Positions 26,140-34,344 of a stretch of DNA of 64,000 nucleotides are shown in pieces. Within the stretch, counting starts at the first letter, position 1. Every line of letters starts with the position of its first letter. The position numbers and the translations under genes are program-made. The notes under the pieces are model-generated. The model had not been told where the DNA came from. It did not search any database and saw nothing but the letters and a program-made list of their open reading frames with translations. Source of the DNA: Xylanibacter ruminicola Ga6B6 (lineage in GTDB: Bacteria; Bacteroidota; Bacteroidia; Bacteroidales; Bacteroidaceae); assembly GCF_000687715.1 (NCBI RefSeq), contig NZ_JHXD01000004.1, positions 124,001-188,000 of the forward strand, given 5' to 3'.

Positions 26140-26910
26140 TTATTTATTTGTCGTATCTTTTAAGTCACCTTTGGGATAGAAGGGGAACATATTCTCCTTC
26201 ATCCATTCGTTAGCCTTAGCGGGCGAAAGCTTCCAACCGCTGTTACAGGTTGAAACAAACTCTACCAGCGATGAACCCTTACCAGCCATCGAAGCCTCGA
26301 AAGCCTTACGCAGAGCCTTCTTAGCCTTGTTGATAGAGGCCACGCTCTCTACACTCTGACGGGTAACATAGCAGGTACCCTCGAGCTGAGCAGCGATATC
26401 GGCCATCTTCAATGGATAACCGTGAATCTCAGGATCACGACCGTAAGGACAGGTAGAGGTTTTCTGACCAATCAGTGTGGTTGGAGCCATCTGACCACCC
26501 GTCATACCATAAATGGCATTGTTAACGAAGATAATCACGATGTTCTCGCCACGGTTCAGTGCGTGGATGGTTTCGCAGGTACCGATACAAGCCAGGTCGC
26601 CATCGCCCTGATAGGTGAATACCAGGCGATCGGGCCAGGTGCGCTTGATACCTGTGGCCAGTGCGGGTGCACGACCATGGGCAGCCTCCTGCCAGTCGAT
26701 ATCAATATAATTATAGGCGAAGACAGCGCAACCTACAGGTGATACACCTACGGTCTTGTCTTCCATACCCATCTCTTCGATGACTTCGGCAATGAGCTTA
26801 TGTACTACACCGTGGCTACAGCCTGGGCAGTAGTGCATATTGTTGTCGTTCATCAGCGTCGGCTTCTTGCAGACGATGTTCTCTGGTTGAACTATTTGAT
26901 TTCTATCCAT
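26140..26910 (-). CDS. korB: 2-oxoacid:ferredoxin oxidoreductase, beta (TPP-binding) subunit
   Basis: A 256-residue subunit carrying thiamine pyrophosphate. The CPGCSHG motif near residue 28 and the TPP-binding run from GDGDLACIG to NNAIYGMTGGQ (about 95-130) are intact. Conserved cysteines CPGC and, further on, STCPYGRD and STCNSGWK fit beta subunits that may hold an iron-sulfur cluster. The protein is cytoplasmic and works with its operon partners. The 33-nt gap from the alpha subunit gene is built of 9-nt repeats. Confidence 0.92.
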   Translation of the reverse strand: MDRNQIVQPENIVCKKPTLMNDNNMHYCPGCSHGVVHKLIAEVIEEMGMEDKTVGVSPVGCAVFAYNYIDIDWQEAAHGRAPALATGIKRTWPDRLVFTYQGDGDLACIGTCETIHALNRGENIVIIFVNNAIYGMTGGQMAPTTLIGQKTSTCPYGRDPEIHGYPLKMADIAAQLEGTCYVTRQSVESVASINKAKKALRKAFEASMAGKGSSLVEFVSTCNSGWKLSPAKANEWMKENMFPFYPKGDLKDTTNK

Positions 26911-26943
26911 ATTTCTCTAGTATTTCTAGTACTTCAAGTACTT
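26911..26943 (-). repeat. Tandem 9-nt repeats before the beta subunit start
   Basis: On the minus strand the gap reads as CTAGAAGTA, CTTGAAGTA, CTAGAAATA, CTAGAGAAA, then the start codon: four copies of one 9-nt unit filling the space where the ribosome binds. Confidence 0.6.
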
Positions 26944-28026
26944 CTAGATTAATTTCTTTAACGCTTCAACAATCTCTTCCGGATCGGGAACGATACCTCC
27001 CAGACGACCGAACTGCTCTACGGGCACTGCGCCGTTGGCAGCCAGGCGAACATCCTGTACCATCTGACCAGCATTGATCTCGGCTACCAGGATACCCTTT
27101 ACCTTCTTTGAAAGCTCGGCAATCTGCTTCTCGGGGAATGGGAACAGTGTGATAGGACGGAACAGACCTACCTTGATACCCTGCTCGCGGGCAATCTCTA
27201 CGCTCTTCTCTGCAATACGGGCGGCACTACCGAATGCTACGATAGCATACTCGGCATCGTCCAGCTGCTGCTGCTCAAAGCGTACCTCGTTCTCCTGAAT
27301 CTTGCGATACTTCTCCTGCAGAGCCAGGTTGCGCTGCTCCATAATCTCAGGCTTGAGTTCGAGTGATGTAATCACCACACGCTCGCGGTTCTTTGGCTTA
27401 CCTGTTGAAGCCCAAGGACACTCCTTAATCACCTCCTCGTCGGTACGACGGGGCTTGAATGGAGGCAGAACTACCTTCTCCATCATCTGACCGATAACAC
27501 CATCGCTCAGAATCATGGCAGGGTTACGATACTTGAATGCCAGCTCGAAAGCCAGATCTACGAAATCGGCCATCTCCTGAACTGACGATGGAGCCAGTAC
27601 GATAACCTTGTAGTCGCCATTACCACCACCACGGGTAGCCTGGAAATAGTCGCCCTGCGATGGCTGGATGGTACCCAGACCGGGACCTCCACGCTGAACA
27701 TTGACAAACACACCCGGCACCTCGGCACCAGCCATGTAAGTGATTCCCTCCTGCATCAGTGCGATACCAGGAGACGAAGATGAGGTCATGGCACGCTTAC
27801 CGGCACCGGCAGCACCATAAACCATGTAGATACTGGCCAGCTCGCTCTCGGCCTGAACTACCTGCATACCGGTAGTCTCCCAAGGCTTCAGCTCAGCCAA
27901 TGTCTCGATCACTTCACTCTGCGGAGTAATAGGATAGCCGAAATAGCCGTCGCATCCGCATCGAATAGCAGCGTGGGCAATAGCCTCGTTGCCTTTCATC
28001 AATACAACTTCTTTCTCTTTTTCCAT
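26944..28026 (-). CDS. korA: 2-oxoacid:ferredoxin oxidoreductase, alpha subunit (VorB/KorA type)
   Basis: A 360-residue subunit with an N-terminal pyrimidine-binding domain of the 2-oxoacid:ferredoxin oxidoreductase superfamily (GNEAIAHAAIRCGCDGYFGYPITPQSE) and a C-terminal transketolase-C-like domain (about 250-360). The segment SSSPGIALMQEGITYMAGAEVPG is typical. Annotation pipelines often name close relatives VorB (3-methyl-2-oxobutanoate dehydrogenase). The gene overlaps nothing and is spaced 2 nt from the ferredoxin gene upstream. Confidence 0.92.
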   Translation of the reverse strand: MEKEKEVVLMKGNEAIAHAAIRCGCDGYFGYPITPQSEVIETLAELKPWETTGMQVVQAESELASIYMVYGAAGAGKRAMTSSSSPGIALMQEGITYMAGAEVPGVFVNVQRGGPGLGTIQPSQGDYFQATRGGGNGDYKVIVLAPSSVQEMADFVDLAFELAFKYRNPAMILSDGVIGQMMEKVVLPPFKPRRTDEEVIKECPWASTGKPKNRERVVITSLELKPEIMEQRNLALQEKYRKIQENEVRFEQQQLDDAEYAIVAFGSAARIAEKSVEIAREQGIKVGLFRPITLFPFPEKQIAELSKKVKGILVAEINAGQMVQDVRLAANGAVPVEQFGRLGGIVPDPEEIVEALKKLI

Positions 28027-28028
28027 AA

Positions 28029-28259
28029 TTACTCCTCCACTTTTTTACGATACACGGTGATACAACCATCGGGGCAGACGATGCCACACGAAGCACAGCC
28101 TACGCAGGCCTCTTCGTTGACAGCCTCCACGTAGGGGTAGCCGTGCAGATTAACTTTGTTGGCAAGGGCGATAACCTTCTGAGGGCAAGCAACGATGCAG
28201 AGGCTGCATCCCTTACACCTCTCGGTATTCACCTCAATAGCGCCTTTCATTTTTGCCAT
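28029..28259 (-). CDS. korD: 2-oxoacid:ferredoxin oxidoreductase, delta (2x[4Fe-4S] ferredoxin) subunit
   Basis: A 76-residue ferredoxin with two CxxCxxCxxxCP cluster motifs: CKGCSLCIVACP near residues 15-26 and CVGCASCGIVCP near 52-63. The start at 28259 (MAKMKGAIEV) is chosen because a longer frame to 28421 would run through the TPR gene and shows no family similarity. It passes electrons from the catalytic subunits to free ferredoxin. Confidence 0.93.
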   Translation of the reverse strand: MAKMKGAIEVNTERCKGCSLCIVACPQKVIALANKVNLHGYPYVEAVNEEACVGCASCGIVCPDGCITVYRKKVEE

Positions 28260-28272
28260 ATTCAGTATTTGT

Positions 28273-28452
28273 TTATGGATTATACATATCTTTACAATAG
28301 AAAGCCATGATGTCGTCGAGCATACGCTTGGCCTCCACAGCGGGACTCTCAGGGTCGAGCTCAATAGCCTGGATATAGCTGTTGATAGCCTCGTGCCACT
28401 GACCGCGCTTGCGGGCCTCATTGCCTTGTTCGTAATACTCTTGTGCCGTCAT
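28273..28452 (-). CDS. Short TPR protein of the oxidoreductase operon
   Basis: A 59-residue protein that is essentially one and a half tetratricopeptide repeats (EYYEQGNEARKRGQWHEAINSYIQAIELDPES). The start is set at the ATG at 28452; the longer frame uses a TTG. A gene of this kind commonly precedes the ferredoxin subunit in Bacteroidales (from memory), which suggests an assembly or scaffold role that has not been shown. It is separated from folD by 7-nt tandem repeats. Confidence 0.75.
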   Translation of the reverse strand: MTAQEYYEQGNEARKRGQWHEAINSYIQAIELDPESPAVEAKRMLDDIMAFYCKDMYNP

Positions 28453-28482
28453 AATTGTCAATTATCAACTATCAATTGTCAA
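28453..28482 (-). repeat. Tandem 7-nt repeats before the TPR gene
   Basis: Read on the minus strand the gap is AATTGAC, AATTGAT, AGTTGAT, AATTGAC, AATT and then ATG: four near-identical 7-nt units. Confidence 0.65.
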
Positions 28483-29361
28483 TTATTTATAGTACTCTTT
28501 TTTACCTGCGGCTAAGGTATTCTTCATGAGCGAACAGATGGTCATGGGACCTACGCCACCAGGAACAGGTGTAATATACGAGCACTTATGTGCAACCTCG
28601 TCGAACTTCACGTCGCCATTCAGACGGAATCCGCTCTTACGGGTAGCATCGGGTACGCGGGTGGTACCTACATCCACAATCACAGCACCCTCTTTTACCA
28701 TGTCGGCGGTAACAAAGTCGGGCTGACCGATGGCAGCGATAATAATATCGGCGGCACGGCACTCCTCCTTCAGGGTTTTAGAACGCGAGTGGCATACGGT
28801 AACGGTAGCGTCGCCATACTGCTTCTGCATCATCAGCTGAGCCATTGGCTTACCTACGATGTTTGAACGACCCAGGATGACACACTTCTTACCGCTGGTT
28901 TCGATACCATAGCGCTTAAGCAGAGTGATGATACCAAGGGGTGTGGCCGAGATGAAGCAAGGCAGACCGATAGCCATACGACCCACGTTAATGGGGTGGA
29001 AACCGTCGACATCCTTACGGTAGTCGATTGCCTCGATAATCTTCTGCTCATCGATATGCTTTGGCAAGGGCAACTGTACGATGAAACCATCTACATCGTC
29101 GTCCTTGTTGAGCTTGTCGACGCAACATAAAAGCTCATCCTCCGAGATATTATCCTCGAAACGGATGAGCGTACTCTTAAAGCCACAAGCCTCGCAGGCC
29201 AGCACCTTATTTTTTACATAAGTCTCCGATCCCCCATCGTGACCCACCAAGACGGCGGCCAGATGGGGTTGTTTGCCTCCTTGGGCAACAATCTCTTTTA
29301 CCTCCTCAGCGATTTCGGCCTTGATAGCCGCCGCTGTTGCTTTTCCATCAATCAGTTGCAT
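28483..29361 (-). CDS. folD: Bifunctional methylenetetrahydrofolate dehydrogenase / methenyltetrahydrofolate cyclohydrolase
   Basis: A 292-residue cytoplasmic enzyme of one-carbon metabolism, normal length for the family. The catalytic-domain segment [13 protein letters not shown] contains the conserved Tyr and Lys. [13 protein letters not shown] and the NADP-binding [14 protein letters not shown] follow, and [11 protein letters not shown] near the C-terminus is the family signature. It lies 11 nt downstream of ffh and just upstream of the TPR and oxidoreductase genes, probably in one long transcript. Confidence 0.96.
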   Translation of the reverse strand: MQLIDGKATAAAIKAEIAEEVKEIVAQGGKQPHLAAVLVGHDGGSETYVKNKVLACEACGFKSTLIRFEDNISEDELLCCVDKLNKDDDVDGFIVQLPLPKHIDEQKIIEAIDYRKDVDGFHPINVGRMAIGLPCFISATPLGIITLLKRYGIETSGKKCVILGRSNIVGKPMAQLMMQKQYGDATVTVCHSRSKTLKEECRAADIIIAAIGQPDFVTADMVKEGAVIVDVGTTRVPDATRKSGFRLNGDVKFDEVAHKCSYITPVPGGVGPMTICSLMKNTLAAGKKEYYK

Positions 29362-29372
29362 ATGTGTTGTAT

Positions 29373-30734
29373 TTAGAACTTGGGCATACCACCTCGCATC
29401 TTCATGGCTGCAGCCATCTGAGCCATTTTCGACGAATTGAGGCCGGTAACCATCTTCATCATCTTGCGAGTCTGCTCGAACTGTTTCATCAGTCGGTTCA
29501 CATCGTCCAATTTGGTACCCGAACCAGCTGCGATACGACGGCGACGGCTCTGGTTGATGATATCGGGATTGGCGCGCTCCTTTGGTGTCATCGAGTTGAT
29601 GATAGCCTCGATACCCTTAAAGGCATTATCGTCGATATCCAGATCCTTAATCTGCTTGCCAACACCTGGAATCATAGCAGCCAGATCCTTGATGTTACCC
29701 ATCTTCTTAATCTGCTGTATCTGACCCATGAAGTCGTCGAAGTCGAACTTATTCTTGCGGATTTTCTTTTCAAGTTTCTTTGCTTCCTCCTCGTCGAACT
29801 GCTGCTGGGCACGCTCAACCAGAGAAACAATATCACCCATACCGAGGATACGGTCGGCCATACGCTCGGGATAGAACACATCGATAGCCTCCATCTTTTC
29901 GCCCGTACCTACAAACTTAATAGGCTTGGTAACTACGGTGCGGATTGAAAGGGCAGCACCACCACGGGTGTCACCATCGAGCTTGGTAAGGATCACACCA
30001 TCGAAATCCAGACGATCGTTGAATTCCTTAGCGGTGTTAACGGCATCCTGACCGGTCATTGAATCAACTACGAACAGAGTCTCGTTAGGATTAACGGCCT
30101 TCTTCAGGGTCTCGATCTCCTGCATCATCTCCTCGTCGACAGCCAGACGACCGGCGGTATCGATAATCACCACGTCGTTGGCCTTTGACTTGGCCTCCTG
30201 GATAGCATGGTTGGCAATCTCCACCACATTTTTATTATCAGGCTCGGAATATACGGGAACACCTACAGTCTCACCCACTACCTTGAGCTGCTCGATAGCA
30301 GCAGGACGATATACGTCGCAGGCTACCAGCAAAGGCTTCTTGTGGTTGCGCTCCTTCAGCATCTTAGCCAGCTTACCACTGAAAGTAGTCTTACCAGAAC
30401 CCTGCAGACCCGACATCAGAATGATGGCAGGTGCACCGGCACGGCCCTCAACCTTCAGCTCGGCAGCCTTACCACCCATCAGTTCGGCCAGCTCATCGTG
30501 AACAATCTTCACCATCAGCTGACTTGGCTTAACGGCTGTAAGCACGTTCATACCTAAAGCTTTCTGCTTAACGGTATCGGTAAAGCTTTTGGCTACCTTA
30601 TAGTTTACGTCGGCATCCAACAAGGCTCGACGTACATCTTTCAGCGTTTCGGCTACGTTAATCTCGGTGATTTTACCCTCACCCTTCAGTATCTTAAACG
30701 AGCGTTCTAGTCTATCACTTAAATTCTCAAACAT
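29373..30734 (-). CDS. ffh: Signal recognition particle protein Ffh (SRP54)
   Basis: A 453-residue GTPase of usual length. It has the N domain, G1 [15 protein letters not shown] near 105, [13 protein letters not shown], the [14 protein letters not shown] motif and the GTGEKME segment. The methionine-rich M domain ends in [10 protein letters not shown] and binds signal peptides and SRP RNA. It directs membrane proteins to the translocon. A promoter lies at 30757-30765. The SRP RNA gene was not found in this window. Confidence 0.97.
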   Translation of the reverse strand: MFENLSDRLERSFKILKGEGKITEINVAETLKDVRRALLDADVNYKVAKSFTDTVKQKALGMNVLTAVKPSQLMVKIVHDELAELMGGKAAELKVEGRAGAPAIILMSGLQGSGKTTFSGKLAKMLKERNHKKPLLVACDVYRPAAIEQLKVVGETVGVPVYSEPDNKNVVEIANHAIQEAKSKANDVVIIDTAGRLAVDEEMMQEIETLKKAVNPNETLFVVDSMTGQDAVNTAKEFNDRLDFDGVILTKLDGDTRGGAALSIRTVVTKPIKFVGTGEKMEAIDVFYPERMADRILGMGDIVSLVERAQQQFDEEEAKKLEKKIRKNKFDFDDFMGQIQQIKKMGNIKDLAAMIPGVGKQIKDLDIDDNAFKGIEAIINSMTPKERANPDIINQSRRRRIAAGSGTKLDDVNRLMKQFEQTRKMMKMVTGLNSSKMAQMAAAMKMRGGMPKF

Positions 30735-30756
30735 ATTACTAATCTATTTTTAGGGC

Positions 30757-30765
30757 GCAAAGTTA
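30757..30765 (-). promoter_or_regulatory. -7 promoter element of ffh
   Basis: TAACTTTGC on the minus strand matches the Bacteroidetes -7 consensus, 22 nt before the ffh start. It likely drives ffh, folD and perhaps the whole oxidoreductase operon. Confidence 0.65.
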
Positions 30766-30770
30766 CAATA

Positions 30771-30807
30771 AAAAAACGACACACCCAAATTTTACTCGTC
30801 GTTTTTT
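30771..30807 (-). terminator. Terminator overlapping the 3' end of queH
   Basis: AAAAAACGAC (30771-30780) is complementary to GTCGTTTTTT (30798-30807). On the minus strand the stem ends in a run of seven T. The stem includes the queH stop region. Confidence 0.65.
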
Positions 30808-31403
30808 TCGTTTTCTTTTATTTCTGTTGATTTTGGCCGCATGCTGAACTCGCAGCCGCAATACTGCTGATTATAGAACTGATACTCCTTCAGCAGTTGG
30901 TTGCGACGTTCGTACAAACCACCCTTACGCCAGTTCTGCGCCCAAAAGTATGCGCCCTCAACGGCCTCTTCGGCAGCATGGCCGGCACATTCTATCTGCT
31001 CCAAACTTTTCCAACGGCTCGATGCCAGCGTGGTGGTAAAATACTTAATACCTAACGCCTTGGCCTGCTTGGCAGCGGCAATCAGGCGCAATGTAAAACA
31101 GCGTTCGCAACGGCGCCCGCGTTCGGGCTCGGCCTCCAGTCCGCATACGCCACCCAACCACTCATCGTGGTTATAATCGCCATCAATCCATCGCAGTCCT
31201 AAGCTCTCAGCATGACGCTTACTCTCCTGTTTACGAATCTCGTATTCCTCTCGGGGCCAGATATTTGGATTAAAATAATAAATAACAGGTATAACACCGT
31301 TGGCCATCATCCACTCGACAATGGCACTCGAACATGGGGCGCAGCAAGCATGCAGCAGCACGCGGCTCAATCCCTCGGGTTTTTGAATAGCTGGTTGTTT
31401 CAT
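30792..31403 (-). CDS. queH: Epoxyqueuosine reductase QueH
   Basis: A 203-residue enzyme of the QueH (formerly DUF208) family, which reduces epoxyqueuosine to queuosine in tRNA wobble positions and replaces the cobalamin-dependent QueG. Metal-binding cysteines are visible: HACCAPCSS near residue 19, CERCF in the middle and YCGCEF near the end. The ATG at 31403 is used; the longer frame starts at a TTG inside the promoter element. This places the start codon within a few bases of the predicted transcription start, so the message may be nearly leaderless. Confidence 0.9.
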   Translation of the reverse strand: MKQPAIQKPEGLSRVLLHACCAPCSSAIVEWMMANGVIPVIYYFNPNIWPREEYEIRKQESKRHAESLGLRWIDGDYNHDEWLGGVCGLEAEPERGRRCERCFTLRLIAAAKQAKALGIKYFTTTLASSRWKSLEQIECAGHAAEEAVEGAYFWAQNWRKGGLYERRNQLLKEYQFYNQQYCGCEFSMRPKSTEIKENEKNDE

Positions 31404-31410
31404 CGGGTGC

Positions 31411-31477
31411 AAAATTACACATTATTATTGTTAATCTTCATAAAATATGCGTTTATTTCGCGCAAAATGTGTAATTT
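31411..31477. promoter_or_regulatory. Divergent promoter region built as an inverted repeat (queH / PIG-L gene)
   Basis: AAATTACACATT (31412-31423) and AATGTGTAATTT (31466-31477) are exact inverted repeats, 42 nt apart. The left copy includes the queH -7 element (TAATTTTG, minus strand, 31411-31418). The right copy includes a one-mismatch -7 element (TAATTTCG, plus strand, 31472-31479) for the PIG-L gene. Confidence 0.6.
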
Positions 31478-31513
31478 CGCGGAAAATTTTTACTTTACTA
31501 CATTAATATAACA

Positions 31514-32653
31514 ATGATGAATTTAAATCTAACTAACAGTATTAAGATGCCTAACCACGAGCTTAGACGTCAGGTAATCGAACTGTGTGAAAAGGTAGAG
31601 AAGCCACTGCTTAAGCTTTCTACCAAGGACTATGTTGAGAATGGACTGGGCCACCTGGTTGAGCAGTTTGACGGACAGGCCGGTCTAGTTAACATCGAAG
31701 TATTTAACGAGTTGCAGCATACCATCACTGGATGGCCAGGCGGCAAACCCAATGTAGATGATAGCACCCGTCCCGAGCGCGCAAACCCCTACCCCAAGCG
31801 TGTGATCGTATTCTCGCCCCACCCCGACGACGATGTAATTTCGATGGGTGGAACCATTCGCCGACTGATGCAGCAGCATCACGATGTACACGTGGCTTAC
31901 GAAACATCTGGTAATATTGCTGTAGGCGACGAAGAGGTACGCCGTTTCATGCACTTCATCAATGGTTTTAATACCATTTTTGCCAATGGTAGCGACGAAG
32001 TGATTAAACACTCATACCAGGCAGTAAAGGCCTTTATCAAAGGTAAGAAGCCAGGTGATCTGGACAACGAGCAGATTCTGCGTCTGAAGGGTCTGATTCG
32101 TCGTGGCGAGGCCCGTTTGGCTTGCGAGTACAGCGGTATCGACAGTAAGCATATCCACTTCCTCGACCTGCCTTTCTACGAGAGCGGTAAGATTGAAAAA
32201 CTGCCTATGACCGAGGCCGACGTTACACCCATCATCGAGCTGATTAACGAAATTAAGCCTCACCAGATTTATGTGGCTGCCGACCTGGCCGACCCACACG
32301 GCACACACCGTAAGTGTACCGATGCTGTGCTGGCTGCCATCGACGAAAGCAAGAAGGCTGGCGCCGAGTGGCTGAAGGACTGCCGCGTATGGATGTACCG
32401 TGGTGCTTGGGCTGAATGGGATGTTGCTGATATCGAGATGTGCGTACCAATGAGTCCTGAGGAGCTGCGCGAGAAGCGAAATGCCATCCTGCGCCACCAG
32501 AGCCAGATGGAGAGTGCCCCATTCCTGGGTAACGACGAGCGCCTGTTCTGGCAGCGCGCCGAGGATCGCAACCGCGAAACAGCCAAGCGCTACGACAACC
32601 TCGGACTGGCTTGCTACGAGGCCATGGAGGCTTTCGTGGAATACAAATTCTAG
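31514..32653 (+). CDS. Stand-alone PIG-L deacetylase (C-terminal half of Bacteroidales NagB-PIG-L proteins)
   Basis: A 379-residue cytoplasmic protein. Its main domain is a PIG-L/LmbE zinc-dependent N-acetylglucosamine deacetylase: VFSPHPDDDVISMGG holds the metal-binding HPDD, and AADLADPHGTHRKC the third ligand region. Residues 12-100 (including HTITGWPGGKPNVDD) correspond, from memory, to the linker following the sugar isomerase domain in the roughly 660-residue Bacteroidales proteins annotated glucosamine-6-phosphate deaminase. The deaminase half is missing here and no remnant is seen upstream. The gene is followed by two exported GH20 hexosaminidases, 25 and then 28 nt apart, so a role in processing imported GlcNAc-containing sugars is likely. 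It has no signal peptide. Confidence 0.8.
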   Translation: MMNLNLTNSIKMPNHELRRQVIELCEKVEKPLLKLSTKDYVENGLGHLVEQFDGQAGLVNIEVFNELQHTITGWPGGKPNVDDSTRPERANPYPKRVIVFSPHPDDDVISMGGTIRRLMQQHHDVHVAYETSGNIAVGDEEVRRFMHFINGFNTIFANGSDEVIKHSYQAVKAFIKGKKPGDLDNEQILRLKGLIRRGEARLACEYSGIDSKHIHFLDLPFYESGKIEKLPMTEADVTPIIELINEIKPHQIYVAADLADPHGTHRKCTDAVLAAIDESKKAGAEWLKDCRVWMYRGAWAEWDVADIEMCVPMSPEELREKRNAILRHQSQMESAPFLGNDERLFWQRAEDRNRETAKRYDNLGLACYEAMEAFVEYKF

Positions 32654-32678
32654 ACAACGATCCAAACTGAATAACAAT

Positions 32679-34316
32679 ATGAAGACTATTAACAAGTATT
32701 TTAAAGGAATGGTGTTGACAGCACTCATCTCTTTAGGTTCGACCACAGCTACAGCTGGCGGACCTGCCAACTACAACGTGGTTCCATTGCCACAATCCAT
32801 CCAGATGGCGAAAGGCGCTGCCTTCGAACTTGACGGTAACGTGCAGATACTGGCACCTGCCGAATTGCAGAACGAGGCAGAATTCCTGAAGCAGTACATC
32901 ACAGAACTAACCAAGATCGACCTGAGCATCGTGAACAAGCGTGCCAAGAAAGTGCGCTACATCGAACTGGCCGTATCGCCTAAGGTGACTGCCAAGGAGG
33001 GTTATGTGATGAATATCAACCAGAAGGGTGTTACCATCCAGGGTGGTACTGCTGCTGGTGTGTTCTATGGTATCCAGACCCTGCGCAAATCACTGCCTAT
33101 CGCCTGCAAGTGCGGTAAGCATAAAGGAGGAAGTCTACCTGCCGCAACGATTACCGATGCACCACGCTTTGGCTATCGCGGCATGCACCTCGACTGCTCG
33201 CGCCACTTCTGGAGCGTGGATTTCGTAAAGAAGTTCATCGACCTGTTGGCCATGCACAACATGAACATCTTCCACTGGCATCTGACCGACGACCAGGGCT
33301 GGCGTATCGAGATCAAGAAGTATCCTAAGCTTACCACAATCGGTTCGCAGCGTTCGGGTACGATTCTCGGCACCAACTCCGATTTGGACGATGGCATTCC
33401 CCACGGTGGTTTCTACACCCAGCAGGAGGCTCGCGACATTGTAAAATATGCTCAGGAGCGCCACATCACTATCATCCCCGAGATTGACATGCCCGGCCAC
33501 ATGCTGGCTGCACTGGCTTGCTATCCCGAACTGGGTTGCACAGGCGGTCCGTACGAGGTGGGGCACTACTGGGGTGTTTATACCGATGTGCTGTGCGTAG
33601 GCAATCCTAAGGTTTACGAGTTTGTAGAGGGTGTGCTGGCCGAAATAATGGATATCTTCCCATCGGAGGTGATCCATATAGGTGGCGACGAGACTCCAAC
33701 CGTAAAATGGGAGGCTTGTCCTAAGTGTCAGGCCCTCGGTTTAAGCAAGGATAAGCTGCAGGCCCACTTTACACAGAAGGTGTTCGACTACCTGACAGCC
33801 CATCAGCGCCGTGCCCTGGGTTGGGACGAGATTCTGGATGGCTGTCCACAGGATGCCATGATTATGTCGTGGCGTGGTAGCGAGCCTGGTGCCAAGGCTG
33901 CCGAGGCCGGACACGATGTGGTGATGACACCAACATCGCACTGCTATTTCGACTATCTGCAGTCGGAAGATGCACGTTTCGAACCTTCGCGTTGCGGTGG
34001 ATTCATCCCTGTAGAGAAAGTATATTCGCTGGAGCCTGCTCCCGAGTCGTTCTCGGCCGAAGCCAAGAAGCACATCCTGGGTGCACAGGCAAACCTCTGG
34101 TCGGAGTATCTGCTCACCGAGGGACTGGTGGAGTATCAGGCCCTGCCACGTATGTCGGCCCTGTCGGAGGTACAGTGGACACAGCCCGAGCTGAAGAACT
34201 ACGACGCCTTTAAGGAGCGTTTGACACGATTCACGAAGCTGTTCGAGTTCTACAACTACAAATATGCCAAGCATCTGTGGCCAGAGCGTCAGCTGCCCAG
34301 TCGCTGGCAATTCTAA
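32679..34316 (+). CDS. Glycoside hydrolase family 20 beta-N-acetylhexosaminidase
   Basis: A 545-residue exported enzyme; the start at 32679 (MKTINKYFKGM) gives a signal peptide ending near TATA-GG, whereas the longer frame overlaps the PIG-L gene. A GH20 N-terminal alpha/beta domain is followed by the TIM barrel. Signatures are FHWHLTDDQGWRIEIKKYP, PEIDMPGHM, and the catalytic Asp-Glu pair in IHIGGDETPT near 337-338. Family members release terminal GlcNAc or GalNAc by substrate-assisted catalysis. No C-terminal accessory domain, unlike the next gene. Confidence 0.95.
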   Translation: MKTINKYFKGMVLTALISLGSTTATAGGPANYNVVPLPQSIQMAKGAAFELDGNVQILAPAELQNEAEFLKQYITELTKIDLSIVNKRAKKVRYIELAVSPKVTAKEGYVMNINQKGVTIQGGTAAGVFYGIQTLRKSLPIACKCGKHKGGSLPAATITDAPRFGYRGMHLDCSRHFWSVDFVKKFIDLLAMHNMNIFHWHLTDDQGWRIEIKKYPKLTTIGSQRSGTILGTNSDLDDGIPHGGFYTQQEARDIVKYAQERHITIIPEIDMPGHMLAALACYPELGCTGGPYEVGHYWGVYTDVLCVGNPKVYEFVEGVLAEIMDIFPSEVIHIGGDETPTVKWEACPKCQALGLSKDKLQAHFTQKVFDYLTAHQRRALGWDEILDGCPQDAMIMSWRGSEPGAKAAEAGHDVVMTPTSHCYFDYLQSEDARFEPSRCGGFIPVEKVYSLEPAPESFSAEAKKHILGAQANLWSEYLLTEGLVEYQALPRMSALSEVQWTQPELKNYDAFKERLTRFTKLFEFYNYKYAKHLWPERQLPSRWQF

Positions 34317-34344
34317 CAAATTCAAAACATCTACCAACACTTTT

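Noticed and set aside
28259-28421. Longer start for the ferredoxin subunit
   Set aside because: The added 54 residues run through the TPR gene in another frame and show no ferredoxin-family similarity; the ATG at 28259 gives the normal length.
32481-32678. Longer start for the first GH20
   Set aside because: It overlaps the end of the PIG-L gene in another frame and would hide the signal peptide that begins at 32679.
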